A DNA stretch of 15,400 nt. Origin: an uncultured Eubacterium sp. Lineage in GTDB: Bacteria; Bacillota; Clostridia; Oscillospirales; Acutalibacteraceae. The stretch is from positions 1-15,400 of the forward strand of contig CABQCC010000035.1 in assembly GCA_902462495.1 (NCBI GenBank), written 5' to 3'. Numbering within the stretch: the first letter of the stretch is position 1; the number at the start of each line of letters is the position of its first letter. Below are positions 1 to 7,300 of this stretch, piece by piece. A model generated the notes under the pieces. That model did no database searches and had not been told where the DNA came from. It saw only the letters and a program-made list of their open reading frames with translations. The translations under genes and the position numbers were made by a program.

Positions 1-221
1 AGCCCATCGAAACTTTGTCGCCTGCCGTTAAAGGTGTGGGAGCTTAACGAAAACTACAAAATATATTTCAGACATTCAAAATATATACCGGCATGGGAAA
101 GCAATTTTTACTGTGTAAACTATTGATAAAGGCCCTGAAGCACGCCAAAATATAATCAACCGAATTTAGTCTTCTTTGTGCAAAAGAAAGTGGTAAAACA
201 ATATGTTGCCATAGAGATTGT
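1..221. other. Intergenic DNA with no convincing gene; possible dispersed-repeat fragment at the left edge
   Basis: With 222-396, this is the only stretch over 300 bases without a supported gene. Plus frame 1 is open from the window edge to a stop at 124-126, giving about 41 codons with no visible start, and the reading has no domain I recognise. A minus-strand open frame across 68-337 runs through the terminator hairpin at 222-256, has no ribosome site and encodes a Cys/Phe/Leu-rich low-quality peptide, so I treat it as spurious. The first 120 bases resemble short anonymous sequences that recur between genes in Ruminococcaceae-type genomes, but that is an impression from memory and not a computed match. 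Confidence 0.4.
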
Positions 222-256
222 AAAAGCACCGCAAGTATCGAACTTACGGTGCTTTT
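222..256 (-). terminator. Rho-independent terminator of the GPH transporter gene
   Basis: The arms are 222-236 and 242-256 with a 5-nt loop at 237-241. Read on the minus strand, all 15 positions pair, with one U-G wobble at 232/246. Read on the plus strand the same pair becomes a C-A mismatch. This asymmetry suggests the minus-strand RNA is the functional one. The 3' arm ends in four U's followed by ACAAU, a modest U-tract. It lies about 140 nt downstream of the transporter stop codon, with no other gene between. Weak bidirectional use is possible, because the plus-strand 3' side is also T-rich (258-276). Confidence 0.7.
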
Positions 257-396
257 GGCGTTTTTCGTTTTTTGCTCACAAGCGGTACAATCGTACAGCA
301 AAGTTCGCAAGAAAACGAAATTCAGAGCCTTTCTCAACAGCTTACATTACTGTTTAATATACTAAAAATTACATTGAATTTAAAAACGCTATTTTA

Positions 397-1893
397 TTAT
401 TCCGCTTCTTTATGTCTTTCTATAAGAACATTGAGCATTTCTTGATGAGATTTGCTTGTAATCTCATACTTAATGGTAGGAATGATTGAAATTGCCATAC
501 CTATTGCAGGCGGAATTGTGATCAAAAGCCACATTGCCTTTGAATAATTTTGAAAATCGGTTGCAAACGACGCACCGTTGGCAATGGCTGTATTCATTTT
601 ATCAATGTTAACATCGGAATAGCCGACTGCGGCATAGACATAAGCCGAAATAATTGAAGCGATACCCGTTGAAAACTTTTGGATAAAACTTTGACCTGCA
701 AAAAACACACCGTCGGGACGGTAGTTATGATGATAATCCTCATAGTCTATACAGTCGCTTATCATAACGCTTTGGCAAACCATAACCGCACCAAAGCCAA
801 TTCCGGCAAAAAGGAGCAGCACGCCGTCGATGGCTACCCAACCTATTTTGGCAAGTTCGGTAGGAGCGATAAGATAAGTAACATACAGCAAAGCCATAGG
901 CAAAGCGGAAAAGCCTGTAAGATTGTAAAGCGTTTTTACATCAATCTTTTTCATAAGCACAGGGCAAAGTGCCGTTGCACCGAACTGACCGATAAAGAAC
1001 GCACCGCCAATGATAACAGCGGTAAGGAATGTTTTGCCGTTGCTGAACGCATTGGTTAAATCGCCGCCGCAATAGTAATATGTAAACAAAGTCATTACAA
1101 CTGTTGCGAGGAGCTGAAGCGGAGCACGAAGAATACCGGAAATCAAAAGTCTTCTGAATGGTTTGCAGTTCCACATAAGAGCAAACGATTCTTTCATCGT
1201 TTTTCTTTCATCCGTATTAGGTACTCGTTCTTTAACGCCCAAACCTGCACATTCAAAAAGAATTGACGACACAATCGTCATTGCGATACCGACAACGATA
1301 AAGCCTTTTTGTGCATTTTCACTTTCGCCGAATGCTTTGTTAGCCACCTGACTGAGAGCAACAACCGACACAATACCGAGACCTGACGCAATGGAAGCAA
1401 CTATTCTTGCAAGGGCAATAAGATTTGCTCTGTCTTTTTCAACCTCACTCATACGGCTGATGACACCCCAAAGCGGAACATCGCCCGCCGTGTAGGTCAT
1501 ACCCCAAAGAACATAAGACACAGCTGCCCAAGTTACAATCAATACCATAGCGGTTGTATTGCCGTTTTCTTTAGCCACGGCATAATTTCCGTTGAGGAAT
1601 GCAACGCAGGTAACTACGCAAATTACAAGCGGAGCAAAAAGAAGATAAGGTTTGCACTTGCCCCATTTTGTTCGTGTTCTGTCAACAATCGAGCCCATCA
1701 TCGGGTCGTTGATTGCATCCCAAATTCTTGCGATTGCAAAAATCCAGCCGAGTGCCACAGCAGGCAGACAAATTACATTTTGAAAATAATAATAAAGCCC
1801 TGCAGTAACAACATTGTAAATAAGATTTTGACCGAAAAGACCGGTTAAAAACATACCGGCTTCTTTTTTGGTATAAGTTAATCTTTCGTCCAT
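397..1893 (-). CDS. GPH-family sugar:cation symporter (MFS superfamily)
   Basis: This is a 498-residue inner-membrane transporter with about 12 hydrophobic segments, the usual length for the glycoside-pentoside-hexuronide:cation symporter family (MelB/XynP type). The family signature is clear near the end of the second helix and following loop, about residues 56-80: RIWDAINDPMMG followed by DRTRTKWGKCKPY. Members import mono- or oligosaccharides or glycosides using a Na+ or H+ gradient; the substrate cannot be read from the sequence. The frame is open upstream to 1956, but that extension would start inside a hairpin (1922-1951). I chose the ATG at 1891-1893, which follows an AAAGGGG ribosome site and gives the usual family N-terminus (MDERLTYTKKEAGMF). 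It is the last gene of the minus-strand carbohydrate block and is followed by the terminator at 222-256. Confidence 0.92.
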   Translation of the reverse strand: MDERLTYTKKEAGMFLTGLFGQNLIYNVVTAGLYYYFQNVICLPAVALGWIFAIARIWDAINDPMMGSIVDRTRTKWGKCKPYLLFAPLVICVVTCVAFLNGNYAVAKENGNTTAMVLIVTWAAVSYVLWGMTYTAGDVPLWGVISRMSEVEKDRANLIALARIVASIASGLGIVSVVALSQVANKAFGESENAQKGFIVVGIAMTIVSSILFECAGLGVKERVPNTDERKTMKESFALMWNCKPFRRLLISGILRAPLQLLATVVMTLFTYYYCGGDLTNAFSNGKTFLTAVIIGGAFFIGQFGATALCPVLMKKIDVKTLYNLTGFSALPMALLYVTYLIAPTELAKIGWVAIDGVLLLFAGIGFGAVMVCQSVMISDCIDYEDYHHNYRPDGVFFAGQSFIQKFSTGIASIISAYVYAAVGYSDVNIDKMNTAIANGASFATDFQNYSKAMWLLITIPPAIGMAISIIPTIKYEITSKSHQEMLNVLIERHKEAE

Positions 1894-1894
1894 A

Positions 1895-1951
1895 ATAACC
1901 CCTTTTTTTAAATTAGGACAAAAAAGGACGATTCCACCGAACCGCCCTTTT
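1895..1951 (-). promoter_or_regulatory. Leader hairpin / possible attenuator ahead of the GPH transporter
   Basis: On the minus strand, arms 1951-1939 and 1934-1922 form a 13-bp stem with two G-U wobbles and a 4-nt GGTG loop, followed by a short U-run. It has the form of a terminator sitting between the GtrA stop codon and the transporter start. Its U-rich 3' end (1927-1920, CCUUUUUU) can instead pair with AAAAAAGG at 1908-1901, the A-rich stretch that includes half of the transporter ribosome site. The two pairings share bases, so they exclude each other. This is direct base-pairing evidence; any switching is inference. A simple intergenic terminator remains the default reading. Confidence 0.55.
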
Positions 1952-1977
1952 AACATTATTCGCTATAAAAATATGAC

Positions 1978-2610
1978 TTATGCAGCCTTTTCCTCTGCTG
2001 TATCGTCTTTCTTTTCTCTCATAAGTACAAACTTTTCCATTGGGAAGAGAACTACCATCTGAACAAAACCTGCTGCCATAGAAGCAAGAAGACGGGCGAT
2101 AGACTCGTTTGTAACTATCTTGAGGAACCAGTTGCTTGCTTCAACCTTGAGAAGTGCACCAACGATTGCACCCTGCATCCAAGTTGAGAAGAGGATGAGT
2201 GCAAGAAGAAGCACGATGTAAATAACAAAGTTGTACCAAGCAGAATCAGACTTGAATGTTGTCTTTTTATTCTGATAGAAACCGTAAATATTAGCAACAA
2301 GGTTTGAAAGAAGGAACGGAAGTACATAACCCCAGGTTACTACACCGTCGATAACATACTTTGTAGCTTCTTTTGAGCCTGCTGTAAACATTGTAGGTGT
2401 GAAAATGCCTCTTAAAAACTCAGGAAGCAATGTGTGGATTTGGTCGCATACCAAAGGAAGCAAAGCCGCAAGTGCCAACTGAATGATTGTTACAAGACCC
2501 GATACAACAAGGAACTTTACAAGTTGCCAAAGAGTCTTGATAAAACTACCCTTTTCTTCGGCAGCGTTATCAATGCCGCCAAGACTGAATTTTTTCTTTT
2601 CGTCTGCCAT
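1978..2610 (-). CDS. GtrA-like four-helix membrane protein
   Basis: This 210-residue integral membrane protein has about four transmembrane segments (roughly residues 27-52, 92-113, 126-150 and 168-193) and charged cytoplasmic ends. The second helix leads into SNLVANIYGFYQNKKTTF, which matches the GtrA family hallmark (an N-x-x-x-N-K/R-x-x-T-F pattern after a helix). GtrA-type proteins are generally thought to move lipid-linked sugars such as undecaprenyl-phosphate-glucose across the membrane, or to assist cell-surface glycosylation; the substrate here is unknown. The protein is longer than the common GtrA length of 120-160 because of an N-terminal tail and a 40-residue insert between helices 1 and 2. 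The start has a strong AAGGAG site 7 nt upstream. It has its own promoter (2665-2693) and sits between the phosphoesterase and the sugar symporter. Confidence 0.85.
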   Translation of the reverse strand: MADEKKKFSLGGIDNAAEEKGSFIKTLWQLVKFLVVSGLVTIIQLALAALLPLVCDQIHTLLPEFLRGIFTPTMFTAGSKEATKYVIDGVVTWGYVLPFLLSNLVANIYGFYQNKKTTFKSDSAWYNFVIYIVLLLALILFSTWMQGAIVGALLKVEASNWFLKIVTNESIARLLASMAAGFVQMVVLFPMEKFVLMREKKDDTAEEKAA

Positions 2611-2653
2611 AAATTTACTCCTTAAAAATTATGATTTCTATGTAAATAGCGAA

Positions 2654-2709
2654 TTTACTAAATCATTATAACAATTTTAATTCCAATATGCAACAATTAT
2701 TTTAGTAAA
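2654..2709 (-). promoter_or_regulatory. Promoter of the GtrA-like gene with paired palindromic operator-like sites
   Basis: On the minus strand there is a perfect TATAAT -10 box (2670-2665) and a TTGCAT -35 box (2693-2688, 3 of 6 matches) separated by 17 nt. The 9-bp sequence TTTACTAAA at 2654-2662 and its reverse complement TTTAGTAAA at 2701-2709 flank the two boxes. Each is itself a palindrome around one central base. One would lie near the transcription start and the other just upstream of -35, a layout expected for a repressor that binds two sites, for example of the LacI type. No regulator gene is in the window, so the regulator is inference. Confidence 0.6.
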
Positions 2710-2721
2710 AACATACAAAAA

Positions 2722-4401
2722 TTATGAGAACAGCAATCCGAGCATAGCGGTACCCGAAATTGCGTGAATAATAGCGATAACCGCCCACACAATAAGTGCA
2801 ACGATGCCGGCAAGTATTGCAAGAAGAAGGATTACAACAAGGATGAGAATAAGGAGCACAAGAGGTCCTTTTTTGCTCTTATTGACTGTATCATCAAACT
2901 TCTTTTGCTCAAAAGCAGAATCGGGAGCAGGGTTTTGCTCATCATAAATCGGATAAAGCGGAAGAGTTGCCTCGGCATCGCAATAACCGCTGTTCCAAAG
3001 CAGAGGCTCAAAAAGACCTCTGACCGAGGTTGCACCTTTGAGCACCTTGCCGATTGAAAAATGAATTGTATTCAAAAATGCGTCAATTACATTAAGAAAA
3101 CCGCAGGTGAGCTTATATTCCCTTGTGTCGGGAGTGTACGGAGAATCACCGCAGTACAGGTTTTGGATAAGTTCGAGAATAAAATCAATAACCTTGTTGT
3201 TCGCAATATCTGCTATATCGGACTTTTTAAGACCGCATTCCTTTTTGCAAAGTCGCCAAATTTTCTTGAAAGTCAGTTTGTCAAGGAACTTGCCGACAGG
3301 TTTTATTATCCAAGCAAACTTTTTGACGGTTTCGCCCGAAACAGAAAACGCAGGCGTCATTTCCGCAAGGCGGTCAATATCGTGACCCATTGCCCACAGA
3401 ACTTCCTTTATCATACCGAAGAAAAAGTTTTTCATATAATCCGGAAAACTCTTACCGTCGGTATCAAGTCCGTCAACATTGTCAACAAAAACCGTGTCAA
3501 CATCTATCTTTGAATTTTTCGGGTCGAAGGTGACATTTCTCATTACAGGCGGACAGCCGATAAGCGCACCGCAGGTAATGTCATAAAACTTGTTGCCTTT
3601 TTTGGTTGTTATATCGCTGATGTCGTGAACATGAGTATGTCCCGTGAGCATACAGGAAAGACCGGCATCCGCAAAGATTTCTCGTGTTGTTTCGTAATTT
3701 CTCTGCATATTGCAGCCGCCGATAATGTTATAAAACGGTGACGGTGAAATCATTGGGTGATGAGTCATTGCAATTACAAACTGGTCGTTCTTTTTTGCAT
3801 CCTCAAGCTGTTCCATAATCCAAGCCATACAGTCATCGGAAAATCCTGAACCGTTTTCACCCTCCGGCTTGTAATTTGTGTCGTCATTAAGTGCAAACAA
3901 ACGATAGCCCGGTGCAAGCTGAACAACATAGCACATAGACTCCTTATGCACGGCAATAGCCTCGTTCGGTCCAAACTCATAGTACATATCCCACAAATCG
4001 TGTCTATCACCGACGGCAGGAACTTCAATTTTTTCGTCACCCTCATAAGCATAGGCAATGCCATCGTCCTGATAATCGTGGGTGGCTGTTATGACATAAA
4101 CCCTCTTGCCTCTTTTTTTGAGGTCACGGAGCATCTCTATAAACTCCTCGTGCGACTGGATTTCGCCCTCGTGGGTGGTATCTCCCGAAATAAGAACAAT
4201 ATCCGTTGAGGTGTCCTCGCACAGCATATCAAAGGCTCTTTTGATGACAAGAGAACTGTCCTTAATCACCATCTGCGACTTGGATTCCATCTTGTCATAA
4301 GCCTTGCCCTGAGTGCCGAGTTTTGTTGAATAATAATGAACATCGGTAATGAATTGAACCTTAAGCGGTTCGTTATTTGCGCCTACAATTTTTTCTGCCA
4401 T
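2722..4401 (-). CDS. Calcineurin-like metallophosphoesterase with C-terminal membrane anchor
   Basis: This 559-residue protein starts at an ATG with a GAGGTG ribosome site that overlaps the stop codon of the hydrolase gene 13 nt upstream, so the two are almost certainly cotranscribed and translationally close. The metallophosphoesterase metal-site motifs appear in order: D20-x-H22, GD at 73-74 with H77-E78, THD at 107-109 (where GNHD is usual), H214-H215 in MTHHP, and H255-x-H257 in GHTH. These support a two-metal phosphoester hydrolase. Residues about 512-545 form a long hydrophobic C-terminal segment preceded by Lys residues, suggesting a tail anchor with the catalytic domain in the cytoplasm. 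No signal peptide is visible. The middle part (about 300-510) is unassigned. The substrate is unknown; the neighbours suggest a sugar phosphate, nucleotide sugar or lipid-linked phosphate, but that is inference. Confidence 0.85.
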   Translation of the reverse strand: MAEKIVGANNEPLKVQFITDVHYYSTKLGTQGKAYDKMESKSQMVIKDSSLVIKRAFDMLCEDTSTDIVLISGDTTHEGEIQSHEEFIEMLRDLKKRGKRVYVITATHDYQDDGIAYAYEGDEKIEVPAVGDRHDLWDMYYEFGPNEAIAVHKESMCYVVQLAPGYRLFALNDDTNYKPEGENGSGFSDDCMAWIMEQLEDAKKNDQFVIAMTHHPMISPSPFYNIIGGCNMQRNYETTREIFADAGLSCMLTGHTHVHDISDITTKKGNKFYDITCGALIGCPPVMRNVTFDPKNSKIDVDTVFVDNVDGLDTDGKSFPDYMKNFFFGMIKEVLWAMGHDIDRLAEMTPAFSVSGETVKKFAWIIKPVGKFLDKLTFKKIWRLCKKECGLKKSDIADIANNKVIDFILELIQNLYCGDSPYTPDTREYKLTCGFLNVIDAFLNTIHFSIGKVLKGATSVRGLFEPLLWNSGYCDAEATLPLYPIYDEQNPAPDSAFEQKKFDDTVNKSKKGPLVLLILILVVILLLAILAGIVALIVWAVIAIIHAISGTAMLGLLFS

Positions 4402-4414
4402 ATTTCACACCTCA

Positions 4415-7117
4415 TCACGCAATTTCAATTTTGAGCACGCCTTTTTTGACTGAACCGTCAAAAGTAAATTCCAACGCACTGCCGTTGCGAAGCTTGAAAT
4501 CAACAGCTTTGCCGTCAACGGTTGCCTTATAGGAATTCTTGTCACTAAGGGTTACTATCATTGAATATTTATCGTTATTTCCAAAATATTTGAACGAAAT
4601 TTCTGCACCGTCATCGGTTACATTTTGATAGTCCGTCCACACATCAAGACCGGTTGTAACCGTGCCCGATTTATAATAAGCATTTGCCCAAATGCTGATA
4701 GGTGCAGACAAACCGCCAAAGTTGTGAAACCATCCGCCACGGCGGGTTTTGATGCCGAAACATTCATAGGTGAAATAGGTGAAATCGGTTTCTTCTCTCC
4801 ACATTTCAAGTGCACGGTTTGCAATTTCAAACGCAAAGTCGGCGTCGCCGTTATCAAGCATTGTTTTCCACACAAACCATTGGTGGCTCATCCAAACATT
4901 GCCGTTCCAATAACCGTCATCAAAATAATAAGAGGCGGACATATCAACAGCAGAAACACCTGCATTTGACCACATTTCTTTTGGATTTTTGATATGAGAA
5001 ATCAAGCGTTGTTTTCTTTCTCCGTCAACCGCACCTGCGATAAGCGGATAAACTCCGTCAAAGCCTTTATCCCAATTTTCGCCGTTTTCGGTTTTCATAA
5101 TATAAGGAGAATTTGCGTCCTTATCGTACATTGTGTAGCCGAAATATCCCGACTCCTCATCCCACGCAAATTTATTGAGCACATCGGTTGAAAGTTTTAT
5201 ATCTTCATCGTAAACGGCAATATCATCTGTTTTGTTGAGATAATCGGCAACCATTTTCATAATCTTGCCTGCACGGATGATTTGGCTTGTGGAAAGGCAA
5301 GGGCAAGAATACTCCTCCGCCTTGTCGGCAATCATCTTGACCTGAGCCGGATAATCGTCCATACCCGAACAAGAATACCAATAATCATATGTTGTGAGCA
5401 GTCCGTTATCAAACTTTGCGCAGGTTGAATTATGACTTCTGCCACGCAAAAATTCATAGTACAGCTTCATTTTGTTATACAAAAAGTCAAGTCTTGATTT
5501 ATCATTTGTACGCTTCAAAAGTTCAAGATATTCCACAAACTGAGTCGGCACAAGCGAACCGTGAAGCAAGAAGCAAAAATCATCGTTGTCATCATCGCAA
5601 AGATACATATCAAGCGCATATTGGCACAGTTCGTTGCTGAACTCAAGAAGTCCCATACCGATGAATCCGCTGTCCCAAGTATAGAAGCTGTCCCAACGCT
5701 TGCCCGGTGTGTGATGAATAACATTTTCGCCGTGCTTATAAACGGGATAAACCGTATTTGTCAACAAGGTTGCACGCAAAATATCGGTTGAAAGAGCGTA
5801 CTTTTCGCCACTCTTATTGAACTTTGCGGTTTCGCCTGCCGACTTGTGTTCGTTATAAATTTTTTCGTATTCGTCACAACTCAAAGGCTCAAAATCAGAC
5901 TTTGCAACAACCGCATATTCAATGTGAGTGCTGTGCGGTTCAATGAAAATCGACTTTACAAGAGTGTTTTGGAAGAAGCCGTCATCCGAAGTTTTACGCT
6001 TGAACGAACCCGAAAAAGTTTCTTTCAAATCATCATATGTATGGTCGCCGTTTGAAAGACGGTTGATGAGTGCGTCCTCAAGGCTTCCGCTGTCGAGCGT
6101 GCGGAAACGGGTGTTTGGATTTGAAGTAACCACCCTGAATTTGCAATCGTCATAATGATAATCAATATCAACGGTGTAGCCGTTTTCGTTTTTCTTTGTT
6201 GAAATTTCAGGCTCAAAATCGTGCTTGATTTCAACAACTTCAAGACTGTTGCCTTTTTCATAAACAGCGACAAAATCAAGTTCAACTCCTGCACCGCCGA
6301 GGCTGACAAGTTCAAATTTTTCCGCAAAAGGAAGTTCAACAATTGTCAAATCATCGCTGTGAGGCAAAGTGATTTCCGAGCCGTTCAAAGCGAATTTTGC
6401 ATCTCCGTCGGTTACAGTCTTATATCTGAGAGCAACAACAGGGTTTTCAATTCCCTCTGCCGACAAACGATAAGACACATTGTCCCCTGCTTCACAGCCA
6501 AAAGGTTTCAATCCGAGATAATGAACATGGGCGTTATCGCATCTGTCGCCCAAGCCGTAGCCGAGATAGAATTCCTCACTCTTGAACATTCCTCTGAACA
6601 TACCGTCTGGCGTTTCGTTCTCCCACGGTCTGATTTTTGCGTAGGAATATTCCGCATAATCATTCGCTTTAATAAGTTTGTAATTCTCATTTTCAGCCTT
6701 GATGTAATATTCCTTTGAATTCGGGAATTCAAGTGATGAAAAGAAGTTAAGCACCGTATTTTGCGACAAATCGGTGTTGTTTACAAATTCAACCCTTGCA
6801 AGATACGCTTCGTCATTTATTTTTGAAAACGAAACATCGGCATACACCATATCTTTCCACATCAATTCATATCTGTATGAATAGAAAGAATAGTCCGTTG
6901 CGCACTTCCACAAATGGTAGCTTGACGGAACGGTTACATTGGGAACAGGTGTTGACGAGTTCCAAATTGTTGGATGAACAGAGAAATCAAAACGCACCGC
7001 ATTTGCACTTGATTTTTCGTTTTTATTGTTCATAGTGCCCATAACCCTTGAAAGCCCCATATACTTCTTTGAATAAGGTCCCCAAATCGGCATAGGCGAA
7101 AGCGATTTTTTCGACAT
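4415..7117 (-). CDS. GH63 / MGH1-like (alpha/alpha)6 glycoside hydrolase
   Basis: This 900-residue protein has no signal peptide and is probably cytoplasmic. The N-terminal part (about 1-430) looks like beta-rich accessory domains. The C-terminal part (about 450-830) reads as an (alpha/alpha)6 barrel of the GH63/GH37/MGH1-like group: TWDSGFIGMG (D482), SGMDDYP (D587-D588), GYWNGNVWMSHQW, and TYECFG (E785) before a Gly-rich loop. By analogy with GH63 enzymes such as E. coli YgjK, an Asp of the SGMDDYP motif would be the general acid and E785 the base of an inverting alpha-glycosidase; this assignment is inference. A short beta tail (about 840-900) closes the protein. The ATG follows AAGGAG by 6 nt. 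It is the first gene of the minus-strand block, with the phosphoesterase directly behind it and a GPH symporter downstream, so it probably cuts an imported glycoside. Linkage and sugar are unknown. Confidence 0.82.
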   Translation of the reverse strand: MSKKSLSPMPIWGPYSKKYMGLSRVMGTMNNKNEKSSANAVRFDFSVHPTIWNSSTPVPNVTVPSSYHLWKCATDYSFYSYRYELMWKDMVYADVSFSKINDEAYLARVEFVNNTDLSQNTVLNFFSSLEFPNSKEYYIKAENENYKLIKANDYAEYSYAKIRPWENETPDGMFRGMFKSEEFYLGYGLGDRCDNAHVHYLGLKPFGCEAGDNVSYRLSAEGIENPVVALRYKTVTDGDAKFALNGSEITLPHSDDLTIVELPFAEKFELVSLGGAGVELDFVAVYEKGNSLEVVEIKHDFEPEISTKKNENGYTVDIDYHYDDCKFRVVTSNPNTRFRTLDSGSLEDALINRLSNGDHTYDDLKETFSGSFKRKTSDDGFFQNTLVKSIFIEPHSTHIEYAVVAKSDFEPLSCDEYEKIYNEHKSAGETAKFNKSGEKYALSTDILRATLLTNTVYPVYKHGENVIHHTPGKRWDSFYTWDSGFIGMGLLEFSNELCQYALDMYLCDDDNDDFCFLLHGSLVPTQFVEYLELLKRTNDKSRLDFLYNKMKLYYEFLRGRSHNSTCAKFDNGLLTTYDYWYSCSGMDDYPAQVKMIADKAEEYSCPCLSTSQIIRAGKIMKMVADYLNKTDDIAVYDEDIKLSTDVLNKFAWDEESGYFGYTMYDKDANSPYIMKTENGENWDKGFDGVYPLIAGAVDGERKQRLISHIKNPKEMWSNAGVSAVDMSASYYFDDGYWNGNVWMSHQWFVWKTMLDNGDADFAFEIANRALEMWREETDFTYFTYECFGIKTRRGGWFHNFGGLSAPISIWANAYYKSGTVTTGLDVWTDYQNVTDDGAEISFKYFGNNDKYSMIVTLSDKNSYKATVDGKAVDFKLRNGSALEFTFDGSVKKGVLKIEIA

Positions 7118-7154
7118 AGCATTCTCCTTAATTTGTTAAAAAATATCATTTTTT

Positions 7155-7183
7155 ATTATGTGCAAAAAGTATAAATTTGTCAA
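7155..7183 (-). promoter_or_regulatory. Promoter of the glycoside hydrolase-phosphoesterase operon
   Basis: On the minus strand, a perfect TTGACA -35 box (7183-7178) is followed after 17 nt by CATAAT (7160-7155, 5 of 6 matches). The start codon lies about 38 nt below the -10 box. Just upstream of -35, TTCAGTAAA (7196-7188) differs by one base from the TTTAGTAAA site at the GtrA promoter, hinting at shared control. Confidence 0.7.
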
Positions 7184-7220
7184 TATTTTTACTGAATTTA
7201 TTTGCATATTTTTGCTTTTT

Positions 7221-7267
7221 TTGACAATTAAATTATTGACAAAATAATAGTTTAAAGTTATTATAAT
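7221..7267 (+). promoter_or_regulatory. Promoter of the exopolysaccharide kinase operon
   Basis: Two TTGACA boxes lie 15 nt apart at 7221-7226 and 7236-7241. From the second, 17 nt lead to TATTAT (7259-7264, 5 of 6), which overlaps a perfect TATAAT at 7262-7267 at the less favourable spacing of 20 nt. The start codon is at 7301 behind an AAGGAG site. The second -35 box lies within a 10-bp inverted repeat with the divergent hydrolase promoter. Confidence 0.65.
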
Positions 7268-7300
7268 ATACTGAGAAGTATTTAAAAAAGGAGATAATAT

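Noticed and set aside
68..337. Minus-strand open frame of 89 codons before the terminator
   Set aside because: It runs through the strong hairpin at 222-256, has no ribosome site, and its Cys/Phe/Leu-rich reading shows no domain.
1894..1956. Longer N-terminus for the GPH transporter
   Set aside because: The extra 21 codons are the leader hairpin and the ribosome site; the family N-terminus begins at the ATG at 1891-1893.
3061..3513. Plus-strand open frame of 150 codons
   Set aside because: It is antisense to the phosphoesterase gene, which has clear motifs; no ribosome site or recognisable protein.
6221..6718. Plus-strand open frame of 165 codons
   Set aside because: It is antisense to the hydrolase gene and rich in Phe/Ile/Asn without domain pattern; a shadow frame.
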